Assembly: GCA_047632595.1 (NCBI GenBank)
Contig: JBLIDK010000007.1
Span: 1-55,709 of the forward strand
Reading direction: 5' to 3'
DNA from: JBLIDK01 sp047632595
GTDB lineage: Bacteria > Bacteroidota > Bacteroidia > Sphingobacteriales > Sphingobacteriaceae
DNA: 55,709 nucleotides
Below the pieces are notes generated by a model. The model was given only the letters and a program-made list of their open reading frames with translations. It had not been told where the DNA came from and ran no database searches. Both the position numbers and the translations under genes were made by a program. Below are positions 8,420 to 14,917 of the stretch, piece by piece. The first letter of the stretch is position 1. Every line of letters begins with the position of its first letter.

Positions 8420-8437
8420 ATGTTAAGGAAATGTTAC
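8420..8437. promoter_or_regulatory. Candidate Pho box (ATGTTAA-N4-ATGTTAC)
   Basis: Two heptamers, ATGTTAA (8420-8426) and ATGTTAC (8431-8437), are separated by four bases, giving an 11-bp period. A weaker AAGTTAA lies just before them at 8408-8414. The 7+4 layout is that of PhoB/PhoP boxes (TGTCA-type repeats in E. coli, TTAACA-type on the opposite strand in Bacillus). It sits between phoB and the divergent permease gene, and the same arrangement recurs upstream of the phosphate porin at 35733-35750. Confidence 0.5.
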
Positions 8438-8471
8438 CTCCATTTATTAATCCACGCTAAATAAATTGATG

Positions 8472-8479
8472 TAGATTTG
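8472..8479 (+). promoter_or_regulatory. Bacteroidota -7 promoter box, TAGATTTG
   Basis: TAGATTTG matches the Bacteroidota -7 consensus TAnnTTTG exactly and lies 13 bp upstream of the permease start codon, predicting a very short leader. A convincing -33 TTTG is not visible at the expected spacing, so activation by an upstream-bound regulator is possible. Confidence 0.4.
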
Positions 8480-8492
8480 TTGCAGCAAAGAC

Positions 8493-9572
8493 ATGTTCAA
8501 AAAACTAGATAGATATATAATTGGCAAATTTCTAAGCACCTTCTTCTTTACGCTAGGAATTTTTATTGTAATTGCCATAGTTTTCAATTTCTCTGAATTT
8601 GTTGATGATTTTATTGAGAAAAAAGCTCCTTTATCAGAAATAATATTCGATTACTACCTTAACTACATCCCTTATTTAAGTAGCTTATTAAGTCCTTTGT
8701 TAATTTTTATTGCAGTAATTGTTTTTACAAGTAAGCTTGCAAACAATACTGAAATTGTCGCCATTTTAAGTGGTGGAGTTAGTTTTAAAAGGTTTCTTCT
8801 ACCTTACTTCTTAGTAGCAACAATGTTGGCAATAGTAAGTTTTGCCTTTAATGGATACATCACTCCTATGGCAAATGTTAAGCGAATTGCTTTTGAGGAA
8901 GTTTATATTAAAAAATCGTTTTCAAACAAGCAGCGTAACATTCATATGCAACTTGACGAAGAGACTTTTGTTTATCTAGAAAGCTACAACAACTCTCAAA
9001 ACATAGGCTATAAGTTTAGTTTAGAGAATTTTAAGGGTGACACCTTAACGTATAAACTTTTGGCAGATAGAATTAAGTGGCAACCAGAGTTGAATAACTG
9101 GAGAATTCAAAATTACAGTGTTCGTAAAATTGACGGACTAAAAGAATCATTGGTTTATGCAAGAAACATGGATACTGTAATTGCTATGAAGCCCGCCGAC
9201 TTTGAACTAAAAGATTTCACAATAGAAAAAATGACCCTCGGAGAACTTGATGGATATATTGAAAAGGAAAAACTTCGAGGTACCTCTGGCGTTAAATTGT
9301 ACCAAATTGAGAAATACCGCCGCTACGCCAACCCAATAATGGTTTATGTACTTGTACTTATTGGAGTTGCTGTTTCTTCAAGAAAAGTTAGAGGTGGAAT
9401 AGGCTTGCATTTAGGAATTGGTATTGCCTTATGTGCAATTTTTATTGTGACCTTTTATTTTAGTACTGTATTTTCCATTAAAGGTGGTTTACACCCAATG
9501 GTTGCAGTATTCTTACCTATTGTAATATTCAGTATTTTAGGACTTTATCTTGTTAAAATTGCGCCCAAATAA
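8493..9572 (+). CDS. LptF/LptG-family LPS export permease
   Basis: The 359-residue inner-membrane protein has the YjgP/YjgQ layout: three N-terminal membrane helices (start to about 120), a periplasmic beta-rich domain (about 120-260), and three C-terminal helices ending at the carboxy terminus. The opening LDRYIIGKFLSTFFFTLGIF is the classic N-terminus of this family, and AILSGGVSFKRFLLPY is the conserved coupling region after the third helix. The family forms the membrane part of the LptBFG ABC exporter that pulls LPS from the inner membrane. Which paralogue (LptF or LptG) cannot be decided here. The neighbouring heptose-kinase-like gene also fits LPS biogenesis, although it is on the far side of phoBR. 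Confidence 0.87.
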   Translation: MFKKLDRYIIGKFLSTFFFTLGIFIVIAIVFNFSEFVDDFIEKKAPLSEIIFDYYLNYIPYLSSLLSPLLIFIAVIVFTSKLANNTEIVAILSGGVSFKRFLLPYFLVATMLAIVSFAFNGYITPMANVKRIAFEEVYIKKSFSNKQRNIHMQLDEETFVYLESYNNSQNIGYKFSLENFKGDTLTYKLLADRIKWQPELNNWRIQNYSVRKIDGLKESLVYARNMDTVIAMKPADFELKDFTIEKMTLGELDGYIEKEKLRGTSGVKLYQIEKYRRYANPIMVYVLVLIGVAVSSRKVRGGIGLHLGIGIALCAIFIVTFYFSTVFSIKGGLHPMVAVFLPIVIFSILGLYLVKIAPK

Positions 9573-10458
9573 AAACATCTACCTTCTGCATTTCACCATT
9601 TTTATTTGGGGATTTACAGGCATTTTAGGAGAACTAATTAGCATTGCAGCCTTGCCTCTCGTGTGGTATCGCATGTTTTTAGCTTTGCTTTCACTGTTAA
9701 CTTATTTCGTACTAACTGGAAAAACAAAGTTTATTACTCGTAAAAAGGCTTTAACCTTTATGGGAATCGGAACTATTGTGGCTGCACATTGGATATTCTT
9801 TTTTGGATCAATAAAAGAAAGCACCGTATCTGTCGGAATAATCTGTTTATCATCCACAGCCCTTTTCACTTCCTTGCTTTCGCCTTTGCTAATGAAGAAA
9901 AAGCTCAGTCTGTTAGAATTGATTATAGCACTCATTATAATTCTAGGTATAGCAATGATCTTTCACTTTGAAAGTCAATATCAATTAGGAATAATTTATG
10001 GATTGATTGCAGCATTTATGGCTGCGCTATTCACCATTATTAATGAAAAGTCAGTAAAAGACGCAACTGGAAGTCAAATTTCAGCTTATAGTATGTTGGG
10101 CGGAGTATTAATAGTTTCACTTGTTCTTCTTGTTTCAGGTAACGCCTCAATGATAACCTTTGACCTAAGTGCAATGGATTGGTTTTGGTTAGTATTACTG
10201 AGCACTGTTTGCACTGCTTTTGCCTATGTAATTGGAGTACATGTAATGAAAGAACTGACAGCCTACACTGTTGTTTTAACCACCAATTTAGAACCCATTT
10301 ATGGAATAATACTAGCCTACTTGTTTTTCGGAGAACAAGAAAAAATGACACCAGGATTCTATTTCGGTTCATTAACTATTCTTTTGGCAGTTTTTGCCTT
10401 CCCTGTGGTCAAAAAAATTCTAAATCGTAAATTCAATAAGCAACTACCTATAAGTTAA
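9550..10458 (+). CDS. EamA/DMT-superfamily transporter
   Basis: The 302-residue protein has about ten predicted membrane helices in two repeated EamA halves (first half about 10-140, second about 150-290). Recognisable family features are IFIWGFTGILGEL at the start and LEPIYGIILAYLFFGE near the end. DMT exporters typically move amino acids or other small metabolites out of the cell; the substrate is unknown. The frame has no ATG early enough to include the first helix, so a TTG start (9550, or 9559 in the same frame) is the best choice. The TTG at 9550 gives a 23-bp overlap with the permease gene and suggests coupled translation. The Lrp-type regulator that converges on it may hint at amino-acid export. 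Confidence 0.82.
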   Translation: MLKLRPNKNIYLLHFTIFIWGFTGILGELISIAALPLVWYRMFLALLSLLTYFVLTGKTKFITRKKALTFMGIGTIVAAHWIFFFGSIKESTVSVGIICLSSTALFTSLLSPLLMKKKLSLLELIIALIIILGIAMIFHFESQYQLGIIYGLIAAFMAALFTIINEKSVKDATGSQISAYSMLGGVLIVSLVLLVSGNASMITFDLSAMDWFWLVLLSTVCTAFAYVIGVHVMKELTAYTVVLTTNLEPIYGIILAYLFFGEQEKMTPGFYFGSLTILLAVFAFPVVKKILNRKFNKQLPIS

Positions 10459-10921
10459 GCGTCATGTCCACTGGTCGGTTAATGGTTTCTTCTAACGACA
10501 TCATAGTTTCTGTTCGTTGAATGCCCTTTACTTTTTGAATTTTATCGTGTAAAACGATTCTAAGATGAGGAGTATCAAAGCAAACAATTTTTGCAAACAT
10601 ACTGTAAACACCAGTGGTGTAATGCAAGCCTACCACTTCAGGTATTTCATTTAATTTTTCTGCAACATGGTTATATAAGGTACTAGTTTCAAGGTAAATA
10701 CCCAAAAAGGCAATAATATCGTAACCTAAAGCATTGTAATCCAGTTTTATGTGTGAATTTTTAATGATGCCCAAATTCTGGAGTTTCTTTACTCGAACAT
10801 GAACCGTAGCACCCGAAACAAAGACTTGTTTGCCAATTTCGGTATAGGGTGTTTTAGCATCATTTAACAGTATTGCTAAAATCTTTCTATCGATGGTGTC
10901 AATTTGCAAATTTTGAGGCAT
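10448..10921 (-). CDS. Lrp/AsnC-family transcriptional regulator
   Basis: This 157-residue regulator has the standard Lrp layout. An N-terminal helix-turn-helix (IDRKILAILLNDAKTPYTEI ... VSGATVHVRVKKLQNLGII, residues about 8-55) is followed by a RAM effector-binding domain with GLHYTTGVYSMFAKIV. Lrp proteins sense amino acids and act as global or local regulators. It converges on the DMT transporter gene, overlapping it by 11 bp at the 3' ends. Its upstream region (10922-11100) is AT-rich and contains no gene. Confidence 0.9.
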   Translation of the reverse strand: MPQNLQIDTIDRKILAILLNDAKTPYTEIGKQVFVSGATVHVRVKKLQNLGIIKNSHIKLDYNALGYDIIAFLGIYLETSTLYNHVAEKLNEIPEVVGLHYTTGVYSMFAKIVCFDTPHLRIVLHDKIQKVKGIQRTETMMSLEETINRPVDMTLNL

Positions 10922-11208
10922 AATTCTTGGTATAAACTGAATAATATTAACTTATAATCAAATATACTGAATGATATCGAATAATACATAGATTTTGTAT
11001 CTATTCTATTAACCATAACGTATATTTACTTACATTTAATTCATCAAAGGTTAAGCAATTAACCATGTTCATTGAAAGTAACGCATAAAATAAACAAGCA
11101 AGCGAAGCTCATACATATTTAATTTGACAGTGTGAGTTAGAGTGTGAGTACAGAGGGATTCAGCAAATTGAAATTCCTCAAAACTCAAACTCAACCTCTT
11201 GCTGAACT

Positions 11209-11347
11209 TGCGGGGTGATGAAACGGCAGACATGCCCTCCTGTCTCGAGGGTGGAGAGTTCGGAATAAAGCAATTCTAATAGATGTCAAAAGATTTCTAT
11301 TTGAAAAGACTAACCGCTCCGTGGAGGTTCGAATCCTTCTCCCGCAG
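11209..11347 (+). tRNA. Atypical class II tRNA-like gene, 139 nt, apparent anticodon GUC
   Basis: A cloverleaf can be drawn by eye. Acceptor strands 11209-11215 (TGCGGGG) and 11340-11346 (TCCCGCA) form seven pairs. A three-pair D stem ATG/CAT carries a Leu-type D loop (AAACGGCAGA). The anticodon arm is CCCTC-CTGTCTC-GAGGG with U33, GUC and an unusual U37. The T arm GGAGG-TTCGAAT-CCTTC is canonical. A roughly 70-nt variable region holds a GGAG...CTCC base and inner hairpins such as AATAGA/TCTATT. Normal class II tRNAs are 85-95 nt. The body looks like tRNA-Leu but the loop matches tRNA-Asp apart from position 37. No CCA is encoded. A strong terminator follows. It may be an active odd tRNA, a decayed one, or a tRNA-like regulatory RNA. 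Confidence 0.6.
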
Positions 11348-11362
11348 CAACAAAAGAGAAAG

Positions 11363-11396
11363 AGTCCTTAGTGTGAAAGCACTAAGGGCTTTTTTT
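11363..11396 (+). terminator. Rho-independent terminator after the tRNA-like gene
   Basis: CCTTAGTG (11366-11373) pairs perfectly with CACTAAGG (11380-11387) around a six-base loop, extendable by three outer pairs including one G-U, and is followed by a run of seven T. It lies 16 bp beyond the end of the tRNA-like RNA. Confidence 0.85.
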
Positions 11397-11484
11397 ATGT
11401 TTAAATTTTAAATAAATAAACCAGTCATCCTGATTAGAATCCTAGACTAACAAAGGATGGTTTGTATAATCACCAACCTTAGGT

Positions 11485-11695
11485 AGTCATTTCGAACGGA
11501 GTGCAACGAAGAGAGAAATCTTCCTTTAGGCATGCACCCCATATCTTAATTAGCAGCACTTTGAAGCTTCACGAGTTACGCTTAAAGACACATAAAACAT
11601 TACTACGCTTTTAAGCTTTGCGCATCAATTAAGGAAGATTTCTCCCTACGGTCGAAATGACTCAGTGGAATGATTAGTACTATACTTTGAATCTT
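11485..11695. repeat. MITE-like inverted-repeat element, copy 1
   Basis: The left arm begins AGTCATTTCGAACGGAGTGC and ends GAGAAATCTTCCTT (11485-11526). The right arm (11631-11662) is its inverted counterpart, AAGGAAGATTTCTC...CGAAATGACT. An inner segment of about 105 bp and about 30 bp beyond the right arm (CAGTGGAATGATTAGTAC...CTTTGAATC) also match a second copy at 38642-38852. No coding sequence is contained; an open frame across it is a by-product of the repeat. The stretch from 11400 to 11484 just before it holds only a short imperfect inverted repeat (CATCCT...AGGATG). Confidence 0.75.
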
Positions 11696-11920
11696 GTATG
11701 GCTGCGAATTGCTTTGTACAAAAACAAATTCGTGATGGAAAAAGAAAGTTTTGAGATAGAGTGTGAGTATTGAGGGAATGAGCTTTTCATATGAGCTTGG
11801 ATCAAGTCGGGTAAACCCTCTTGCTCCAAACATTTAAAACACAAAAAAATTTAAAAAATCCAGCTATAATTATTCAATTTTTTAAAATCGTGATGAATAC
11901 AGTGTGAGTGGGAGCGTGAG

Positions 11921-11941
11921 TATTGAGTATTGAGTATTGAG
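11921..11941. repeat. Tandem heptamer TATTGAG x3
   Basis: Three perfect copies of TATTGAG follow GTGTGAGTGGGAGCGTGAG. Related GTGTGAG...GAGTGTGAGTA strings occur at about 11132-11160 and 11757-11777, so a degenerate GTGAG-rich repeat is scattered around this gene-poor stretch. Confidence 0.7.
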
Positions 11942-11943
11942 GG

Positions 11944-12010
11944 ACAAAACAGTTATTTCGTGCGAGTCTATTGTCTCACGACTCTAGACTCACACTCAAG
12001 ACTGTTTTGT
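11944..12010 (-). promoter_or_regulatory. Long hairpin directly after tRNA-Phe (3' trailer structure)
   Basis: ACAAAACAGT (11944-11953) and ACTGTTTTGT (12001-12010) are perfect inverted repeats, and inside them GTGCGAGTCTA and TAGACTCACAC pair over 11 positions. The single imperfect position is a G-U wobble only in the minus-strand RNA, which is the direction of tRNA-Phe. There is no U-tract, so it may be a processing or weak termination structure rather than a standard terminator. Confidence 0.45.
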
Positions 12011-12082
12011 GGTGCCAGTTGGAATCGAACCAACGACACAAGGATTTTCAGTCCTTTGCTCTACCGACTGAGCTATGGCACC
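12011..12082 (-). tRNA. trnF: tRNA-Phe (GAA)
   Basis: The minus strand gives a complete 72-nt cloverleaf. The acceptor arms are GGTGCCA and TGGCACC, the D arm is GCTCAGTCGGTAGAGC, the anticodon arm is AGGACTGAAAATCCT with anticodon GAA, and the T arm is CGTTGGTTCGATTCCAACT. CCA is not encoded. Confidence 0.95.
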
Positions 12083-12153
12083 TTACCGCCTTTGCTCTAC
12101 CAATCATCGGATTTTCGAGACAGGCTTTGCATTAGCACCTCCGTAAAGGAATG

Positions 12154-12161
12154 CAAATGTA
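12154..12161 (-). promoter_or_regulatory. Likely tRNA-Phe promoter -7 box, TACATTTG
   Basis: On the minus strand TACATTTG matches TAnnTTTG exactly, about 70 bp upstream of tRNA-Phe. The leader between them contains a perfect inverted repeat (TTTGCATT/AATGCAAA) and a 13-nt copy of the tRNA's own GGTAGAGCAAAGG. Confidence 0.45.
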
Positions 12162-12297
12162 CATTTCTCTTTTACATGATGAAATTTTAATTGCTTTTTT
12201 ATTCAACCTTTTTACTATTTAAAATCGATTTATATAAAAACTAGTGCTTTACAATTAGAACTTCTTTCCCTACTTTAGTATCTTTCAATCTCAAAAC

Positions 12298-13602
12298 ATG
12301 ATCGGACAAGTACTTTTTGGATTTGCACTTTTACTTGGAGGCGGATTTTTTGCCTATAGAGTAAGTAAAATTAGAAGAAATATTCTCCTTGGGAGAGATG
12401 TGGACATGAGTGATCACTCATCCCAACGATGGAAAACAATGGCCAAAGTTGCCATTGGTCAAAGTAAAATGGTAGTTAGACCAATTTCTGGATTCTTTCA
12501 CATTATCGTTTACCTCGGATTTGTAATTATAAATATTGAAGTCTTAGAAATTGTAATTGATGGTCTTTTTGGCACCCACCGAATATTCGCACCTTTTTTA
12601 GGTTCATTTTATGATTTTTTAATTGGAAGTTTTGAAATTCTAGCTCTTGGAGTATTAGTTGCTTGTGTTATATTTTTAATCCGTAGAAACGTACTAAAAA
12701 TTAAAAGGTTTTTTGGAAAAGAAATGACAGCCTGGCCTAAGTCGGATGCAAATATGATTCTGATTATAGAAATTGCCTTAATGGCGGCTTTTTTAAAGAT
12801 GAATGCAGCTGACCAAGTATTACAAGCACGAGGGGCAGAACACTACACTATGGCTGGCTCCTTCCCTATTAGCTCCATGCTTGTTGGGTTTTATACTGGC
12901 ATTAGTACCGAATCGTTAATACTTGTTGAAAGAGCAACTTGGTGGTTCCATATTTTAGGAATCCTCGCTTTCTTAAATTACATCCCGTTTTCAAAGCATT
13001 TCCATATTTTCTTAGCTTTTCCTAACACATTCTACTCAAGACTTGATGCTAAAGGTAAAATGACAAACATGGCTAGCATTACTACAGAGGTAAAGGCGAT
13101 GATGGATCCTTCTTTTCAACCACCTGCAGACCAACCACCACCGGATAAGTTTGGAGTTAAAGACGTTTTTGATTTGAATTGGAAAAATTTAATGGAAGCC
13201 TACTCCTGCACAGAGTGTGGTAGATGTACTTCCCAATGCCCTGCAAGCCTAACAGGCAAGTTGTTAAGCCCTAGAAAGGTGATGATGGATACTAGAGATC
13301 GATTGGAAGAAGTAGGTAAAAATATCGACAAAAACAAAGAATTTAAGGATGATGGTAAATCACTCCACGATTTAATTACTAAAGAAGAACTTTTAGCTTG
13401 CACTACTTGTAATGCATGCGTTGAAGCTTGCCCTGTAAACATTAGTCCAGTAGAAATTATTATGGAAATGCGCCGCTATAAGGTTATGGAAGAATCTGAT
13501 GTTCCACAAGAATGGAATATGATGTTAACCAACCTAGAAAATAACGGTGCGCCTTGGCAGTTTTCACCAACTGACAGAGCTAAATGGACAGAAACAAATT
13601 AA
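12298..13602 (+). CDS. Membrane-bound 4Fe-4S oxidoreductase subunit (NarI-like membrane domain + 2x[4Fe-4S])
   Basis: The 434-residue protein has about five to six membrane helices in its first 260 residues with a NarI-like (cytochrome b gamma subunit) look. A cytosolic part follows with two clusters: CTECGRCTSQCP (C304, C307, C310, C314) and CTTCNACVEACP (C368, C371, C374, C378). It is followed 12 bp later by a CCG-domain protein, and together they mirror the single-chain Fe-S oxidoreductases proposed to carry electrons between ETF and menaquinone, and also HdrCD-like enzymes. The precise donor is inferred, not shown. A TATCTTTC box just upstream (about 12280) resembles the -7 element. Confidence 0.82.
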   Translation: MIGQVLFGFALLLGGGFFAYRVSKIRRNILLGRDVDMSDHSSQRWKTMAKVAIGQSKMVVRPISGFFHIIVYLGFVIINIEVLEIVIDGLFGTHRIFAPFLGSFYDFLIGSFEILALGVLVACVIFLIRRNVLKIKRFFGKEMTAWPKSDANMILIIEIALMAAFLKMNAADQVLQARGAEHYTMAGSFPISSMLVGFYTGISTESLILVERATWWFHILGILAFLNYIPFSKHFHIFLAFPNTFYSRLDAKGKMTNMASITTEVKAMMDPSFQPPADQPPPDKFGVKDVFDLNWKNLMEAYSCTECGRCTSQCPASLTGKLLSPRKVMMDTRDRLEEVGKNIDKNKEFKDDGKSLHDLITKEELLACTTCNACVEACPVNISPVEIIMEMRRYKVMEESDVPQEWNMMLTNLENNGAPWQFSPTDRAKWTETN

Positions 13603-13614
13603 TTTCAAGAAATT

Positions 13615-14409
13615 ATGGAGAATAAAGTACCAATCATGTCGGAAGTCGCTGCAAAAGGCGAAAAAATTGACATTTTATTTTGGGTAGGATGTGCTGGAAG
13701 TTTTGATGAACGTGCACAAAAAATTACCAAGTCTATAACTGCAATTTTATCTCATGTGGGAATGAAATATGCAATATTAGGCGGAGAAGAAAGTTGCACT
13801 GGAGATCCAGCTAAGCGTGCTGGACATGAGTTTTTGTTTCAAATGCAGGCAATGACTAACATCCAAGTGTTAAACAGTTACGATGTAAAGAAAATAGTTA
13901 CCGGTTGTCCGCATTGCTTTAATACTTTAAAGAATGAGTACCCTGAATTAGGTGGCAAATACGAAGTTATTCATCATACTGAACTCATTGCACAATTAAT
14001 TAAAGAAGGCAAGCTAAAAACTGCGGATGGTCAGCCTTTTAAAGGCAAGAAAATCACTTACCACGATCCTTGTTACTTAGGACGAGCAAACAATGTATAT
14101 GAGGCTCCTAGAGAAGCTTTAGAAGCATTAGATGCAGACTTAACTGAGATGAAAAGATGTAAAACCAATGGGCTATGTTGTGGTGCAGGTGGTGGTCAAA
14201 TGTTTAAAGAAGCTGAAAAAGGAACTAAGGACATAAATATTGAGCGAGTTGAAGAAGCTTTAGGTACTAACCCAAGCATTATTGCAGCAGGTTGTCCGTT
14301 TTGTATGACCATGTTAAGTGATGGTGTAAAACATTTTGAAAAGGAAGCGGTTGTTGAGGTGAAAGACATTGCAGAAATTACTGCAGAAGCTCTTGGGCTT
14401 AAAAAATAA
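13615..14409 (+). CDS. (Fe-S)-binding protein with two CCG domains (HdrB/GlcF/LutA-like)
   Basis: The 264-residue soluble protein has two cysteine-rich CCG repeats. The first carries WVGCAGSF, SCTGDPAKR and TGCPHCFNTL; the second carries HDPCYLGR, GLCCGAGGGQMF and AGCPFCMTM. Such domains bind unusual [4Fe-4S] clusters in heterodisulfide-reductase-like and lactate/glycolate oxidase complexes. The protein probably docks on the preceding membrane Fe-S subunit to form one electron-transfer complex. The reading frame of an extended next gene overlaps its end, but the ATG chosen for that gene lies after its stop. Confidence 0.87.
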   Translation: MENKVPIMSEVAAKGEKIDILFWVGCAGSFDERAQKITKSITAILSHVGMKYAILGGEESCTGDPAKRAGHEFLFQMQAMTNIQVLNSYDVKKIVTGCPHCFNTLKNEYPELGGKYEVIHHTELIAQLIKEGKLKTADGQPFKGKKITYHDPCYLGRANNVYEAPREALEALDADLTEMKRCKTNGLCCGAGGGQMFKEAEKGTKDINIERVEEALGTNPSIIAAGCPFCMTMLSDGVKHFEKEAVVEVKDIAEITAEALGLKK

Positions 14410-14419
14410 CATCAATTTT

Positions 14420-14917
14420 ATGGATGCACATGAAGTAGCAGATAACGCCCGAGTTTGGGTTTATCAAAGCAATAGAAAATTTGAAGACAAGGAAGTTGAA
14501 TCCATATCAAAAGAACTTCAATCCTTTGTATCGGAGTGGACCGCTCACAACCAACAACTGCATGGACTTAGTAAAGTCATGTACAATCATTTTTTAGTAT
14601 TAATAGTTGACGAAAGCAAGGCTCAAGCAAGTGGTTGCTCCATAGACAAGTCGATTAAAGTAATCCAAGAAATTGAACAGAAATACGACTTAAAACTTTT
14701 CAATCGAACTGATATAAGTTATAGAGACGAAAAGGGTGAAATTCAAATTATTGACATCAATCAATTTAAGGAATTGGGAAAAAGTGGAGTAGTAAATTCT
14801 GACACTATAGTTTTCAATAATTTGGTTACTGATTATTTAGGTTTCAAAACTAAATGGGAAGTACCAGTTAGTCTTAGCTGGCATCAAAATTTCTTCTTCT
14901 CAAATCAACTAGCTTAA
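14420..14917 (+). CDS. Conserved Bacteroidota protein often labelled 'ABC transporter ATPase' (function unknown)
   Basis: The start at 14420 (MDAHEVADNARVWVYQSNRK) gives 165 residues; the frame could extend 17 codons upstream into the previous gene, but the extension has no plausible role. There is no Walker A or Walker B motif and no ABC signature, so the ATPase label commonly attached to this family is not supported by the sequence. It is a soluble mixed alpha/beta protein with a central FNHFLVLIVDE-like strand region (NHFLVLIVDESKA). It sits between the Fe-S pair and an epimerase gene; its stop overlaps the next start (TAATG). Confidence 0.72.
   Translation: MDAHEVADNARVWVYQSNRKFEDKEVESISKELQSFVSEWTAHNQQLHGLSKVMYNHFLVLIVDESKAQASGCSIDKSIKVIQEIEQKYDLKLFNRTDISYRDEKGEIQIIDINQFKELGKSGVVNSDTIVFNNLVTDYLGFKTKWEVPVSLSWHQNFFFSNQLA

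Noticed and set aside
10040..10372. 110-aa open frame antisense to the DMT transporter
   Set aside because: Composition is that of a shadow frame; the membrane protein on the other strand is clearly real.
11421..11462. Imperfect inverted repeat (CATCCT...AGGATG) as a terminator
   Set aside because: There is no T-run and no nearby gene end; it is more likely a repeat fragment.
11603..11833. 76-aa open frame on the minus strand
   Set aside because: It runs through the MITE-like repeat and GTGAG-rich sequence; the frame is a by-product of non-coding repeats.
11930..12190. 86-aa open frame on the plus strand
   Set aside because: It crosses tRNA-Phe antisense and the tandem repeat; no coding features.
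14369..14419. Extended N-terminus for the 165-aa protein
   Set aside because: The extra 17 codons overlap the CCG-protein gene and encode nothing conserved-looking; the ATG at 14420 is better placed.
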